Source: Agelaius tricolor
Taxonomy: Eukaryota > Chordata > Aves > Passeriformes > Icteridae
DNA: 64,000 bases
Direction: 5' to 3'
Assembly (NCBI GenBank): GCA_023055355.1
Contig: JALJCS010000001.1
Location: 54,627,381 to 54,691,380 of the forward strand
Both the position numbers and the translations under genes were made by a program. This document shows, piece after piece, positions 1 to 12,642 of this stretch. The notes beneath the pieces were generated by a model. That model was not told the DNA's origin. It made no database searches and was given only the letters and a program-made list of their open reading frames with translations. Each line of letters opens with the position of its first letter. Position 1 is the first letter of the stretch.

Positions 1-415
1 AGTACGCGATGGTACTTCTGGCACTAGCAGGGAAACAAGAGCGAGGGCCGGGAGGAGGCTGGGAGACGAGCGGGGGAGCCTGTGGAGCAGCCGCAGTCCC
101 AGCCCAGCAGTTGGCTTTAGCTGGAGCAGGGCTGGAGAGTGGGATGTTTCCCACAGCATCTCCCGGCTTCGGAAACCTCTCCCCTTCCAGCGCCGAGTGC
201 GCCGCGCTGGCTCCGAGGGTACGGTCGGATGTTTGCTTGGGAAACAGCTGTGGTGGTTTAACAAGTTACTGCTTGATCAGCTATTTGTTCCTGCTCCCCT
301 CTGCTGAGGTGCAGTAACCGAATCCGTGGGCTCTTTCAGGCTGCTGCAGGGTGGAGGGAAACAGGCTTGGCTTCAAGTGTTTGCAGGTACGGGCAGCTGC
401 CGTGCCTGAGTCGTG
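1..415. promoter_or_regulatory. CpG-rich window edge, possible fringe of a CpG island or first exon
   Basis: This is the only stretch in the window with dense CpG: I count roughly two dozen CpG dinucleotides in 400 bases, with local GC near 58 percent. The rest of the window is strongly CpG-depleted. Such density in a vertebrate usually marks a promoter, 5' UTR or first exon that escapes germline methylation. A donor-like junction CAG|GTACGG lies at 386/387, so a plus-strand first exon ending at 386 is possible. I see no TATA box, no convincing coding frame and no recognisable peptide. The frame opening at 9 is arginine/glycine/alanine-rich simply because of its GC content. The island, if real, extends left of the window and its orientation is unknown. 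Confidence 0.35.
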
Positions 416-3400
416 GGGGCAGAGATAAAGAGTTAAGGGGCAGCAACTTTTTAAGCAGAGACAGCTGTCTCCTAAACGAATGTCTGACTGTGCCATAAAA
501 GACACTCAACACCATTAAACATTGGGCTGTCAGCAATAATTACAGAATGTGTTCACACTGTTTAAAAAAGCAAAAACTACAGAGAGGAAGAGAAGTGACA
601 TGAAAATTTAAATGTGAAGAAACTAAATAACTACACTTGGAAAAATAAAGTGTTGCTTATGCGACTAGAGAGTGTTTTTTCAAAAAAACACAACTTCAGA
701 GCAAATTTTGCCAGTGAATCTTTCATGTAGAAAGTGGAAGTGATGAAGAGAAAAAAATGCTTGGCCCTTTTGCAGTTTGCCCCTTTCTTTCTCTCTCTTG
801 ATCTTGAAAGGTAGGCAATCTCCACTGCAGTTTTGTAATGCTGATAGTTTAATGTACATGAATGTAAATATAGCCTCATCTGTCCACGTCAGTGCACATA
901 TTAGAATTTGCAAAATACATCTGAACAGCGGAAGCTAAAGAGTCTGAATTCATCAGTGATCTTCTAGCCAACATCTGCCATAAAAGAGTCACACTTTAGA
1001 TGTGTTTTTTATACCTATGGTCATCCCAAGTAATGTCTCCAAGGGCTCCTAGTCAAAATAAATGTGGGTTCTTGAGTGGTTTGTGCTAGGTGTTTGCTTT
1101 CATTGCAAAGTCAGCTCTGAGTTTCTTCATCCTTGTCATTTTGCCCCGACTGTGTAACTGCATCAATGGGAAGGTGTGACTGTAAGGCACTTGTAGTGGA
1201 CACAGGAGGGGGTGTACTGCTGCAAATGTACACTCTTTAAATGATTAGGTTTAAAACTGCTTTTGTCTCTCCAAAAACAATTTTTATGTTTATAATGCTT
1301 TACAGCATATATTATAAAGCATATATTTAAATTATAATGCTTTACGGCATTCTAGTTCAGATAATAGTAAAAAAAGAATCCCCCCACATTCCCAAACGTG
1401 TGTGCAAAATATTATGGAAGGACTATTAATATCCTTTGGTTTGCTTGCTGAAGTAGAAGCACTTAGAAACACTTTTTGAGCATTCAATTCTTGTGTTTCT
1501 GTCAACCTTTTGTGGAGCCATTTGGAATCATCTGTGGCTGTGCATCTTGCCCAGCACCCTGGTGTTGGCACCTCTGTCACTGGCTGACACGTTCCAGCTG
1601 GTTTTTAACACATCCACATGCACTTCAAGCAGACAACAGATATTCACTTTGGCTGTGCTGTGCCAGGTGCCAGCACCAGGTATCCACTCTCTCTGTACAG
1701 AACACACCTGGAGCAGAGCAGCCATGCATTGGCAGGACTGACAGTGCAAGCTGTTACAAATGCTTCTGGCGCTAAACCCTACGTGGGTACCCGCCTGTGC
1801 CTGCCAGTGCCCTGCAGCCTCACATCATATCTTGCAAATAGTGTGCAGACTCTCTGAAGACTCTCTCAGAAGGACTCTTGGCTTTCCCTATGTGCAGCAG
1901 CAAGGATTTGGGAACAATTTCTTACTACTGTTTGGAGCAGGATGTCTTCACTGGGCAAATACGACTGACGGCTTGATGCAAATAGTCTAGAAAGTGGTAA
2001 ATCAGTTCATTAACCCATTTAGAAATTTAATACATTACATGGGGAGCTGAACAAAACTTGGCAGCTCTGCCTATATCCCCTTTGCACCTGAAGAACTGCT
2101 GAATGACAAAGTAAGCAACCTTCACTCTGCCCGTAGCGGGATACAATAGCTGAGGCCCTCACCAGAATCTGCAGCACAAGCCTTGCTTAGTAAGTTAGCA
2201 CTTGTGAATTTTTGTGCCTAGGGATGTCTAGCTGCAGGAAGATTTTACTTTATGGAACTGGAGCATCATGTAGAAGTAGGTTGATCTTCCTGACCTCCTG
2301 ACCTAATAACACAGGTCTTGGAACTGAGGGTTATGTAGGGCCAGTCCTCCCAAACAGAGAGGTAGAAGAGGTAAAATATGTTGTTAATTCTCAATTCCCG
2401 TGTTACTGCATCACAGGAAAACTCATGTTTCCCAAATGCCATCATCATTTTCTTATGCAGGGTGGCTGGTTAAAATGTGGACCTGGAAAAGCACAATACC
2501 CCTTTAGTCCTTGGTAGGCTCCTCTGCTAGCACTGACGGTAAAGGATATGGCTTTCCTGCTGACTTCAGCGAGAGGTAAGGCTCTTGGAACAGTTTTCCC
2601 TGGCTGTGCTTTAGTGATATGCATTTCCACATGCGGCAGGGTTAAAAGATTCATCGCCCTTCCTGACTCTGCTTCACCCCAGTGTTTGAGAGCAGTGGTG
2701 GGGGGCAGCAAGGGAAAAAGGAAGACATTAATACGCAACGAGAAGCTGAAACCAAAAGGCCAGCCCGTGCTGCATGTTCCCACTTCTCGGCAACTGTGAG
2801 TCACACGCCTTAAACACATTTGTGCGCCGGTTGTGCGAGTTGTCCCTAGAATGCTTCAAACTTTTTATAGCTGCTCCCACTTGCTGCAGTGTCACCTGCT
2901 GGTGAGATCAAAGCACTCAATTGCACGCTCCCCCGCTCCATGCTCAACAAAGTCACCGGAGCCCTTGAAAACTCCTACAGATGTTTCCTCTCTGAAGACA
3001 AAAGGATATTTTTCTCCCCTCCCTTCCTCCTTCACACCAAAGAACAAATCCTATGCCTGGCTGAGTTTGTACCACCTCAGATTAATTGGCACTAATGCAA
3101 ATGTTCGTGGCTGTGTGTGGGATGTTGCTGAGAGCATAATGGTTGTCGTATTTGCTTGCATGTGGTTACTCCACTTCAGCTGTGTAATTCATTGCTTTAT
3201 AAAGTGTCTTACAATGCGCTACAGCACAGGAAGCTAATCATATGCTGTGGCAGACAATACAGCAGAGATTCAGAGTTCCTGCAGGTCTCCTAAGGCCCGT
3301 GCCCTGAAGTCCCCAGTCCTTTTTCATCAAAAGTCCCCCTCGAGTGAGTGTCTATTTTGCCACCCGGAACAAACTCTTAGAACTGCCAGAATGTCTGGAG

Positions 3401-6400
3401 CTTTTCTGCCGGCTCCTCATGGGATTCCCTTTCATTCCTTTTCAGTCTAATTCCTCTTCCCTTCACTCCCACCCTGAGTTTCTCTCCCTCTTTTTAGGCA
3501 TCTTATTGGCAGTGTACTCCAGGCATAGCAGTGTGAAGGTTGTACAAGAGTTTCCATTCTAAGGGGGTTATTTTGAGTTGCTTATGTTTTTGGCTGCAAT
3601 TTTAAGCATTTGATATCAAGCCCAGAAGCAATTTTTTAATTGGAAAGTGTAAGCTGAGATAGGTACAAGAACAAAGATCTCTTAAAAAACAATACTTCCA
3701 ACTGTGTAATTTTAGCAGTTCTCATAGATGTGGGGATGGATTGGTGTTTGGTTCTGCAGTATCTTTCGCCTCTTGTGCCCTTGAGTGTTACTGGCTGGAA
3801 GTCACAGGGTGGTTTTTTTGTGAATTCGGACTCTGCTCTTCAGGTACCAAACTATGCTGCCACCAAGCTCTCATCTCTAGCTTCTTCCTTTAGAGAGGAA
3901 ATATCTCCTTGTCTCTTTGAGCAATAAAGCATGGATGAAGAATGGTGAGCTCCTCTGCTATACAGTGACAATTGAAAAGCCAGCATAGAAGGAAGCAGTG
4001 AATTTGCCCAGTTGGTTGCATAAGTTTTTGCCTTGGTCTAGTTTGCTGGCCTAGCAGAAGCTGAACCATGTAGAAGTTAATAATTTAATTTATTTTCTAA
4101 AAATGCACAAAATTCTATTAGAAACCCTACATGACAAGACTATCAAATTGCAAACACTCAAAGGCTAAGGAAATGACAAAATTGAGCTTGCCTACCCAGC
4201 CTTAATTCTGTTTCTTCGCTTGTATAGTTACAATAAAGTTTAATTAGATTGTCGCATATTATTTTGGGGAGCTGCTGGAGCTGGTCTCCCGCCTCATTCA
4301 TTTTGCATGCTAATGCAGTGCAAGGCAGTTTTTCTTGAAACACTGAGGGCTGGAGTTTCTCACTTACTGCAGGGGCTGTATGATGTGTCATAAATAAGAT
4401 TGGTGTTCATAGAAGGCAGGAGCTGTGAATGTAGAATGATAATGAAGAGTTTGGATAGTGACAGAGTAACCACTTACTCCTTCACCCTGCCAGCCACCCA
4501 CTGCTATTCCAGTCCCTCCAGTCCACAGCTGAGGACAGCAAACTGATACTCCCATACTGGCTGCCTCTCCAGCAAACTTACATATTCCCATGCTCCAGTT
4601 TCCTGGGAACCATTCAGGAGAAGATGTCAGGATGTTATTTGCCCTAATTCAGAGACCAATCCTGAGGGACATACTGACCCTCTTACGTGTCCTGTGGTAA
4701 ATTACTGCTGTGGGAATGACAACGGCTCCACATCTCACTGGGTCTTTCGCCTTAAAAATTAGAATCTTGCTGTGTGGTTATTCATAGAGAAGTTTCTTCA
4801 CAGATAAACATTCTAAGGACAAGTTCTCTTTTCATTTTCAGACAGTGGTAAATGTGAAAATCAGTTTCATGTAGTAGAGTTAATTCATATTCAGGCAGTC
4901 GTCACTGTTCCCAGTAAATGAAAGGTTTGTGACCATTTATTTGAGGGGTAAGATATCTGACTTCCCTGTTTGTATTTAAGGGTGGCCATTCCACTTCTGA
5001 TAAAGATTGTGTAATTCCTCTCAGCTGTTTTTTTCTGTTTATTTCTGATTGGTTGTAAGTGCTGGAGTGAGTTTTCCTTTTAGCTACAAATGCTACTCTT
5101 TGAAATTGAAGTGCATGACAGTAGAACTTAAGTGTAATAACAAAACGCAGACTGTGCTCCTGTAATTTCACTTGCCTCTTTCCCATGTTCTTCTGCACCT
5201 GTACCAAAATGCTGAATAGCTTTAGTATTTCATCTTCAGAAAGCTAGGAAATATAGCCAGGGACACACTGAAATGAGAAAGGGCTCCTAGAGCACTGAGA
5301 AATGTTCCAGTTCTTTTAGGTTCAACCAGCCCTTTTCTGTTTGTTGCTTCAACTTATGTGAATTATTAGAGTTCAAGTAGATTTAATATTTATCATCCAA
5401 GACAGGAAGGGTCAGCCCTCCTTTCTTTTACATTCCCTCTACTAGAAAAGTGTAATTTCAGTAAAAAGTCAGCATTTGTGATTTAAATACATTTCAGCAA
5501 GAAGACTTGCAAATTGTTATTTCTGCTGTCCCTCCCCCAAAAGTCTCTCTAATTTTTTCTCTCCAAAATAGTGGGATATAAGGAGTAAAGCAAGATGACT
5601 ACAGTTGCTACATAACAAGACTTAAAACCTGTTTCCTTTTTTAAAGCTCTTAAGGTTCTTCAGAGTCTTTGGGCAAATTGCTGAATAAAGTACATCACAT
5701 TAGTGATGGTGATCTGTGAGTGTCCAACAGGATCCCTCCATGAGATCTTCTTTTTGAGATGACACCTCTACATGAAATAATTTACTTGTTCATTATTATT
5801 TGGAGATGTCACTCTTTGCACTGAAATGATATGTACATTCCATTGTGCCACACATTGAGCATCATGAATTCCTATGATCTTGCCTTATTTCGGGAATAAG
5901 TAATAAAAATTAGGAACTTTTAAAACTAGGTGTGATGTCAATATAAAAGCCAATTTTAACCCTTGACTTGATTTGCTTCCAGAAACCCCAGTGACTGTTC
6001 TGGGACATGATAGACTGTCATGCTAACATTTTATGGTAGCAACATCAGTTCCTACAGAATACAGACTTTCATTAGAGAACTACCCCATGCAGTTGCAGAT
6101 ATCATAATCTTCACAGAGCAGGCGCAGCACTACTTTACCAGTTGTTAATTAGTGTTTTGAAAAGCAATTCTATGTTATTCCACCCATTTTTCAGGCCTCA
6201 TCTCTTCAGAATCATCAGGCACTTGATTTCCTTTGGCTCCATTAATCAGATTTTAGTATATGTAGGGTGTTCTGGATATCCATCTACAGCTTTTTGATGC
6301 CATCCTTCAGCTGCTCTCACATGCTTTTGTTGCGCAGGCTTTGTCCTGCTGTTCATTCCTCAGGACCTTTCCTGACCACCTTTCCTCATTCTTGCTTTTT

Positions 6401-6473
6401 CATTGGTTAGTCACAGATTGACAAGTCCTCTAGGGCTCTCCTTTTACACTCACTCTGGGACAGCAGAAGTTCA
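416..6473. other. Non-coding DNA, no supported gene
   Basis: Only short, mutually overlapping open frames occur on both strands, none with recognisable domains or good paired splice sites. Base composition is AT-rich with pyrimidine-rich patches (for example 3440-3500). I see no recognisable transposon until the CR1 at 6474. A small local duplication at 1290-1350 is listed separately. The stretch is best read as intron or intergenic sequence. Confidence 0.6.
1290..1350. repeat. Local 19-bp direct duplication, one mismatch
   Basis: The word TTATAATGCTTTACAGCAT at 1290-1308 recurs as TTATAATGCTTTACGGCAT at 1332-1350, a 42-bp period with one substitution. Between them sits a partial inverted copy (TATAAAGCATATA), so the segment can also fold back. 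It looks like replication-slippage or template-switch duplication in AT-rich DNA. Confidence 0.75.
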
Positions 6474-6726
6474 TCCTTCAGTATCTAAAGGGGTGTCTAC
6501 AAGAGAGCTGGTGAGATTTTTTTTACAAGGGCATGCAGTGATATAACAAGGGGCAATGGCTTTGAACTGAAAGAGGGCAGGCTTAGATTAGATGTTAGGA
6601 AGAAATTCTTTATTGTGGAGTTGGTGAGGGACTGGAACAGGTTGTTCAGGAAAGTTGTGGGTGCCCCACTACTTCAAGGCCAGGCTGAGTGGGGCTTTGA
6701 GCAACCTGATCTAGTGGGTGGCACAT
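6474..6726 (+). mobile_element. CR1 LINE fragment (avian type), truncated at both ends
   Basis: CR1 is the dominant non-LTR retrotransposon of birds. Most copies are 5'-truncated and retain the 3' end. Here the order of hallmark phrases matches the avian CR1 3' region: CAGTATCTAAAGGGGTGTCTA near 6479, ACAAGGGCATGCAGTGAT near 6527, ACAAGGGGCAATGGCTTTGA near 6546, a TTAGATTAGATGTTAGGAAG block near 6585, GGACTGGAACAGGTTGTTCA near 6631, and CAAGGCCAGGCTGAGTGGGG near 6675. The match stops just after CTAGTGGGTGGCAC, so the usual CR1 terminus with its short tandem 8-bp tail is missing. The insertion has therefore lost its 3' end by later deletion or rearrangement. No open frame is intact. Moderate divergence suggests a fairly old avian insertion. 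Confidence 0.95.
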
Positions 6727-7158
6727 TTTTGTCATATTCTCTATATCTCACTCCTTTGAGATGTAGTATATAACCTGTAGTCTGTCCCCTCATGCTGGGC
6801 CTTGCAGACAGCTACTGGAAAGTGGAAGAAGGGGTCTTCAAGAATATTTGGCATGACAAAGGGGGTGGTCACAAGAGAAGGGCCTCCAATGTTAAACAGA
6901 GTGACAGACTAATCTTGCAGATCATGCTGGATGTTCTACCAGTTATGATCGAACACTATGGCCTTCTCACCCATTGGATATTTGATAAGCAAGAGGATTT
7001 GTGGAACGTTGTGCATGAGGAGACAAAAAATCTGAGATGTCTGTCCAAGCCAAAGTCTCTGAATAATTTTGACTCTTCTAGAAAGGTGGTGGTAGGCAGG
7101 AAAATTTCATATTTCTTCCTTACATTCACTTCCTTAAAACAACGTATTAGGGCCTTAT

Positions 7159-7179
7159 GAAGAAGAAGAAGAAGAAGAA
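7159..7179. repeat. (GAA)7 microsatellite
   Basis: Seven uninterrupted GAA units follow GGCCTTAT. This is a purine-only trinucleotide repeat that is likely to vary in length between individuals. Confidence 0.95.
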
Positions 7180-10100
7180 AGAGTATTCAAAAATCCATCA
7201 GTTTTCTCACCGTTTTTGTTTTCTGAAGACTTCTGTATTTTCATCTTGCTTGAACACTTCAGCTGCTCTCAGTTATTTCACTCTCAGTTTGGAGCCTCTC
7301 TCTGCTTCTCCCACAAAGGTCCATTGATGTTGTGTTTGTGTTTCCAGGTCTGCTGAGGAAGCCATTATCCTAAAATACAAACAAAGCAGATGTTTTCTTC
7401 TGCTAGACCTCATACTGTAAGGAAACTGCAGAGAATTCAAAGAAATAAATATGACTGTATGTGTGCATCTGTCCATCTGTGATCTGTCACAGCTTGCTGA
7501 GGGAAGGCTGTGCGTGAGGGAGAGCTGGCTGCACTCAGTGCCACAGCTGGGCTGGCCAATCGTGCCTGCAGGGGCAGCACAAGGGAAAGAATTAAAATCA
7601 GTTGCAGGCAACATCTTATACTTCCTTTTTAACCCACTGCAGCTGGGGAAGGGAGCCAGTGAGTGGAATGAGGAGGTGCACACAGACAACTGCAGGGTGC
7701 AGGAGGAAACAGTGTTTGGGAAGGAGAGGCTTTTCTTAAGAGATGAGGAAAGCAGCAAAGGGTTATAGGTTTATTTCTGGTTGGAGTCACAGATTGAGAA
7801 CGCTGCTGTCGTGATTAATGGAGAAGAGCAGTCTTCTGTCTTTTCCTAAGTGTTCTGTGGAGAAAGTGAAGGGGATGCGGAGAGGCACAGCACGATGGGG
7901 AGGAGGTGCTGGGGATAGGAGAGGAGCTGGGAAAGACATGATGCTTTGAGGCAGCTGGAGATGAGCTATTTTGCAAGCTGGCTGCTCTACTACAGTGAGA
8001 CAGAGGGAAGAGTTGTCAGCAGTTGATGTACATTCAAAAGTTTGATTGTGCTCTTCATTTTGTTTATCAGTACAAGTGGTCCAAAGCTCTGCTTTCTTAA
8101 GACTGCACTCATTTGAGCTGTAAGAAAAGAAAGAATAAAACCAGTCATATGAAGACTTTAAGTTGCAATGCCATCTATCCAATGGCTAAAAAAACATGTA
8201 CTACAAATTATAGCAATGAATTGGTGAAGGGTATGCAGTTTATGGTAACAAAGGGCAGTTCCCCTTTCTCCCCTTTTTTTCACATTTTTCCCTTAAAATC
8301 ATGTATGTGATCATTATGCATATCTGTTAAATAAAGGGTAACCCTTGGCTTATTGCTGGCTGGGGAATACGGCCATTCCACCTGAGGAAGCTGTTAGGTG
8401 TGTACTGTTGTAGCAGCAAATGCAAAATGTTACTGTGACTGCAAATTAACTGGCATCACCAAACACTTAACAAGTTTCCATGTTGGGCATTAGCATCCTC
8501 CAGGGCCAGGTAATTTTTCCACTAAACTATGTGTGCAGGGCTGGGTAGAAGTGTAAGTTCACACAACTTGTGTTGTGGTTAGAACACCCCCCCCACACAC
8601 TCAAAATACAATCTGAATTTCATTCACTCATTAGATGATATGTGTGAGCACAGACTCTAAAAGTCCTGTAGGTTAGGTGTTATGCATGTCTGACCTGAGA
8701 AGTTAACCAAAGTTCAGGGTACTGCTGCTCTTTTGCTAGAAGAGATGGATGAGGCAATCAGGTGGTCTGAGTGAAATCTTGTATTATGACAAAGAATGCA
8801 TGAGGAACTGCTCCCTTGAACCCATGGGGAATCTGACAGAAGATAATCTCTTTACACACAGGGTCAGGTCTCTCTGCCCCAGCCCCTGCTCATCCAGATA
8901 CTTATTCTTCCCTGTTTTGTCACAATAGTGACAAGGTCTTTTTTTTTGTCTTCTTCCTGAGCTTTTCTGGTCTTGCTGTTTCTGTCACGCACGAACCCTC
9001 TCAATATAATTGCCTGTGAAACCTCTCTGTCCACATGTGTCTTTGTTTTGGGAGATGGCACGTAGTTCTGTTTGGGGTGGAGATCATTATTGTTTCAAAC
9101 ATCTGGCTTCATAAAGAACCTTAATGGCTTCTCTGAATTTGTTCTGAATGAAAGGATGAACTGTTACGCCCATCATCTTCCACTAGCTTTTACCCAGCTC
9201 GTAGCAAAAAAGGGACTGGAAGCTATGTAAGCTGTCAGGCTGCTTATTAAAGATGTAAGGAGACGACTATTAAACCCCCCTACACACAGAGGGACATGTG
9301 TTGACTCACCTATGCAGAAACTGTTGTTGCAGTGTTGGAAAGGCAAAGTGCAAGAAATTTCCTGTCTTTCAAAAAGGAGTAGACTGCTTAGATGGAGGAG
9401 CAAAGGGACATTTCCCTCAGGGCAATGGCAAGGATTGCCCTGAAAGGGATGTGTTGCTGTGACCTTGAGTGCACCCCTCCATGACAGCCAGCTGTGGGTG
9501 CAGGGCTTGTAGGAAGTGGTCAGGGCCATTCCTGCAGATCCAGAGAGGTTTCAGGCAGGATCATAGCTCATGGCGGCTTGACCTCTCCCTGTGCGCCATG
9601 GGGTCATGTGTAAATCAAATCCTTTGCCCTGACAGATGATGACTTTGTGTGGTATGAATCAATATATGTCCTGGAAGAGCAACTTTGAAATACATGTCTC
9701 TTTAATGTGTGTGCAGATGGGGAATTATATCACGTAAATGCTAATTTACACACATTGGAGACACAAGTGAGTAGTTAGCTCATCCCCCGACACTAGAGGA
9801 GAGTCCTGGATAAAACGTGCATGAGCCATTAAAAAGAGATAACACTTAACCTTAGCTGGTGATGCATGTGAGAATGACACCATTACTGCTTTGGTGGTGT
9901 TGGAAGAACAAGATGTTCAGTGGTGATTCTGAAGGTTTGTGATACAGCGTTAACAGTGTGAGTGTCAAGGACCTTGTACCTCAGCCATGGGAGCCCTTTC
10001 ACTGGTTGGAAATTAAATAGGAAACACAGAAAAGCTGCTGTGATTATAGTTGACTAAACTGTGATAAAAGAAGATCTGTTTGTGGGCTGCCATAGCCCTT

Positions 10101-10289
10101 ATTTCCTTGCTGTGAGGCAGTGGCATGCTCCCCTGCAGAGCCCTAATTTCTGGTTGTTTGTATGGAGGGTCTTAGTGGTTTCTGACAAGTTATTCCTTTC
10201 AAAATGAGACTGAGCCAGTGGAAGAGAGCTGCCCAGCTACATGCTATAGAAGTGCATTATACATGACATCTTACAACAAGGTTTCTGAT

Positions 10290-10420
10290 GGGAAACAGGG
10301 GAAGTGAGGCTCCATTAATAGGAAAAATGGGTATATTAGAGGCCCCATCATCCATGGGTCTTACAGAATGTTGTAGAGGGAGACATTAGGTAAAGGAGAT
10401 AATGTGATGCAAGGGTTATG
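10290..10420 (+). mobile_element. Possible MIR (CORE-SINE) trace
   Basis: Pieces in MIR order can be seen: GTGAGGCTCC, then AAAAATGGGTATATTAG (compare the MIR phrase that runs from the 'cctcag' block to 'aaaatggg-ataat'), then TACAGAATGTTGTAGAGGG and TTAGGTAAAG. Divergence is heavy and gaps are needed, so this could be chance similarity. Confidence 0.3.
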
Positions 10421-12057
10421 GCCATTTCACAAACAGAAGGTTCTCTGAAGAGTTAAGGCACTGTTTTTAAAAGCCCTTCTCTGTGCTTAGCTTATGATGT
10501 TCTTTAATATTAATGGTTTGTTATCTGGATAGGACTGGAAAATAAGTATGTGTGAAAATAGAATATTGTTCAGGCTATCAACCAAGCACATCAGCAACAT
10601 GGGGTAGTATGAGGTTTGCCATTGGTATTGTGTACCAAACCCTCCTTTTCTGTAAAAGCTAAAATCAGCTACTCTACAGCTGGTGTTGAAGACATTGAAG
10701 ACTTGAATTGACCAGTGCTGAGAAAACAGGCTGAAGTCACAATAAATTTAGTCTCCAAGTGTGGCAACATCATTTGAGGTGAAAAAAATTGTAGCATAAA
10801 TGATACCCTTATCACTTCAGTGTGAGGGATGAGTACACCGCAGTCGAAGAGAATAGAGCAGCTTTAGCCTCTTCTCACTGCTGCCCTAAATGTAAATAGG
10901 GCATCACCAAGATAGACAACACTTCTGATTTTGTCAAATCACTTGATATAAACATTGATCCAGCCATGGCTGAACATATAATACCCTCCCTCAGATATTT
11001 TCCTGTGATGTGGAGTTACTGGCTGTGCTGTAATTCAGAAGTGAGCCATTCACTTATGAACATGGAAGTATTCATGTGTGTTCCTGCATTAAGTTCTCTG
11101 TGCATCAGGTTCATGAGCCTAGTGGTCTTCTCAAAAGAATCACCTCATCAGATGGAGCAAATTGAAAAAGCACCCACAGCTTTGCAATAATTGCTGTGAA
11201 CATTAGTTTTCCTATTTAAATTAATCTTTGATTGTGTTTTATTTTGTCCATAGTACAACAGAGACAAATTCTGCAATTAAACCAGAATAGTTCATTACAG
11301 ATGACACTAATAATTGAACAGAGACATTGGAAAATATCTCTTCTCCTTTACATCAAGTGTGTGTGATTGTAAGAAGGTTATACCGGATATAAAAAGTCAC
11401 ATTACTGTAAAAGAAGAGCATGAATCCATAATCTGGATGTAGGGAAAATGTTGCTGGCAGGAACAAAGGGTGTTTTATAGTCCCAAACTCTAATGAGTGA
11501 TGATAAAGAAGAGAAACTGAAAAAGAAGCTTGTAAACCTATGACAGTACTGTAGGTTTGTCTGAGTTATTAGGCCAAGAGTTACAGGGACATTTAATCTT
11601 ATGCCTGAGTCACAAAAAAGCTGAAGTATATTTATTGTGAGCGCTCTTATGTCTAAACTTCACCTCAGTATTTCTTTCTGAACCCTTTCCTGGCAATTAA
11701 TATCTGAGAGCAGGACCACATTAATTTTTCAATCCAGAAGTAGGTGGTACCTTTGTTCTAATACACATAACTTCCATACACCTGGAAAGACACGAGGGAC
11801 AAAGGGACTACCATAGGGAGGGGAGATAGAGTATTCTTGTGGTCAAGGGTTAAAATACCTTTCCCACTAAAGCTAAGATTCAACATTCAGGCCACATTTG
11901 CATTAAGAAATAAAACAATGGTTCTTTCTGCAATTTAAAGTTACCACTTCTCTTGCTCTGTCCTTCTATGAAGTTCCAGAGATTACTCACTAATACCCCA
12001 GTGAGAAGAAGGAAAAGTAATCTGTGTATTTTGCTCAACATTTGAATTGCCCACATT

Positions 12058-12127
12058 ACAAAAAACCACTAAAACCCAAAACCCAAACCAAACCAAAAAA
12101 CCCACCCACCCAAACAACCAAAAAAAG
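12058..12127. repeat. A/C-only low-complexity tract (G/T-only on the minus strand)
   Basis: About 70 bases contain only A and C, apart from one T near 12070. The arrangement is runs of A separated by CC or CCC. On the minus strand it reads as G2-G3 tracts split by short T runs, including GGGTGGGTGGG and GGGTTTTGGG, so it has G-quadruplex potential. The low-complexity frames it creates on both strands are artefacts. Confidence 0.85.
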
Positions 12128-12447
12128 GCAAGAAGGGATTGCATCAGCAAAAATGCTGGTTTGGGTAACATTTTCACAAGTGCCCAGCTGGGATGCGAGA
12201 AGCCCAGTAACAACTCCCCTGCTTTTGAAGGTGTGATGTTTTGCAACACTCTGTCCTCAAGGTATTCCACTGATGGAACTGCAGCTGCACAGTGCAAATG
12301 AAGGCCTGTATAATTTATTTCTTTCCTCCTAATAACAGCTGCAACCCCAAATTTACCCACAATTACTTTTCTTCCCCCTAAGACACAGAGCTTTTAGTGC
12401 ACTGCTGTGCAAATACTTTCACTGGAAATGGCAGAGATTTGAAAGCA

Positions 12448-12642
12448 ATTTTGACCTTGGCCACCATTTTGGGGGACACGAGCAAGCTACTTCCCTTGCC
12501 TTTGTGCAGCTCTCTTTAAGGGACATTGCAGTTATTTGCCTCTCAAAGATGTAATGAGGTATAACTTGTGTATACCTGGGTAAGTGTTTGGAGAGAAAAA
12601 GCTTAATGTAAATGTAATTTAAAAAATGTTATTATATTGGCC
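12448..12642 (+). mobile_element. MIR-type SINE (CORE-SINE), plus orientation
   Basis: MIRs are tRNA-derived, LINE-dependent SINEs dating from early amniotes. The diagnostic order is present: TTTTGACCTTGG near 12450, GCAAGCTACTTCCCTTGCC near 12483, a CTCTCAAAGATGTAATGAGG block near 12541, TACCTGGGTAAGTGTTTGGA near 12574, then AATGTAAATGTAA and a TTATTAT end. Divergence is high but the collinearity is convincing. An apparent strong splice acceptor (near 12508) and donor GG|GTAAGTG (near 12579) fall inside this relic, so an exon call here would be suspect unless transcripts support exonisation. Confidence 0.65.

Larger units (their letters stand above)
6727..12447. other. Non-coding DNA, no supported gene
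   Basis: No gene is supported. The plus-strand frame at 6792-7160 directly follows the CR1 fragment but has no recognisable domain. Low-complexity items are the (GAA)n run at 7159-7179, a C8 run near 8586, and the A/C-only tract at 12058-12127. A faint MIR-like trace is listed at 10290-10420. The rest appears unique. Confidence 0.55.

Noticed and set aside
6792..7160. 122-codon plus-strand frame after the CR1
   Set aside because: At first sight moderately protein-like (acidic and Lys-rich), but no motif is recognisable, it starts outside the CR1 match, and it ends in a GAA repeat. Chance is the simplest reading.
12501..12579. Possible exon with a strong acceptor (TTTGTGCAG) and donor (GG|GTAAGTG)
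   Set aside because: Both sites fall inside a MIR relic, which is known to carry splice-like sequence by chance. Without transcript support an exon is not claimed.
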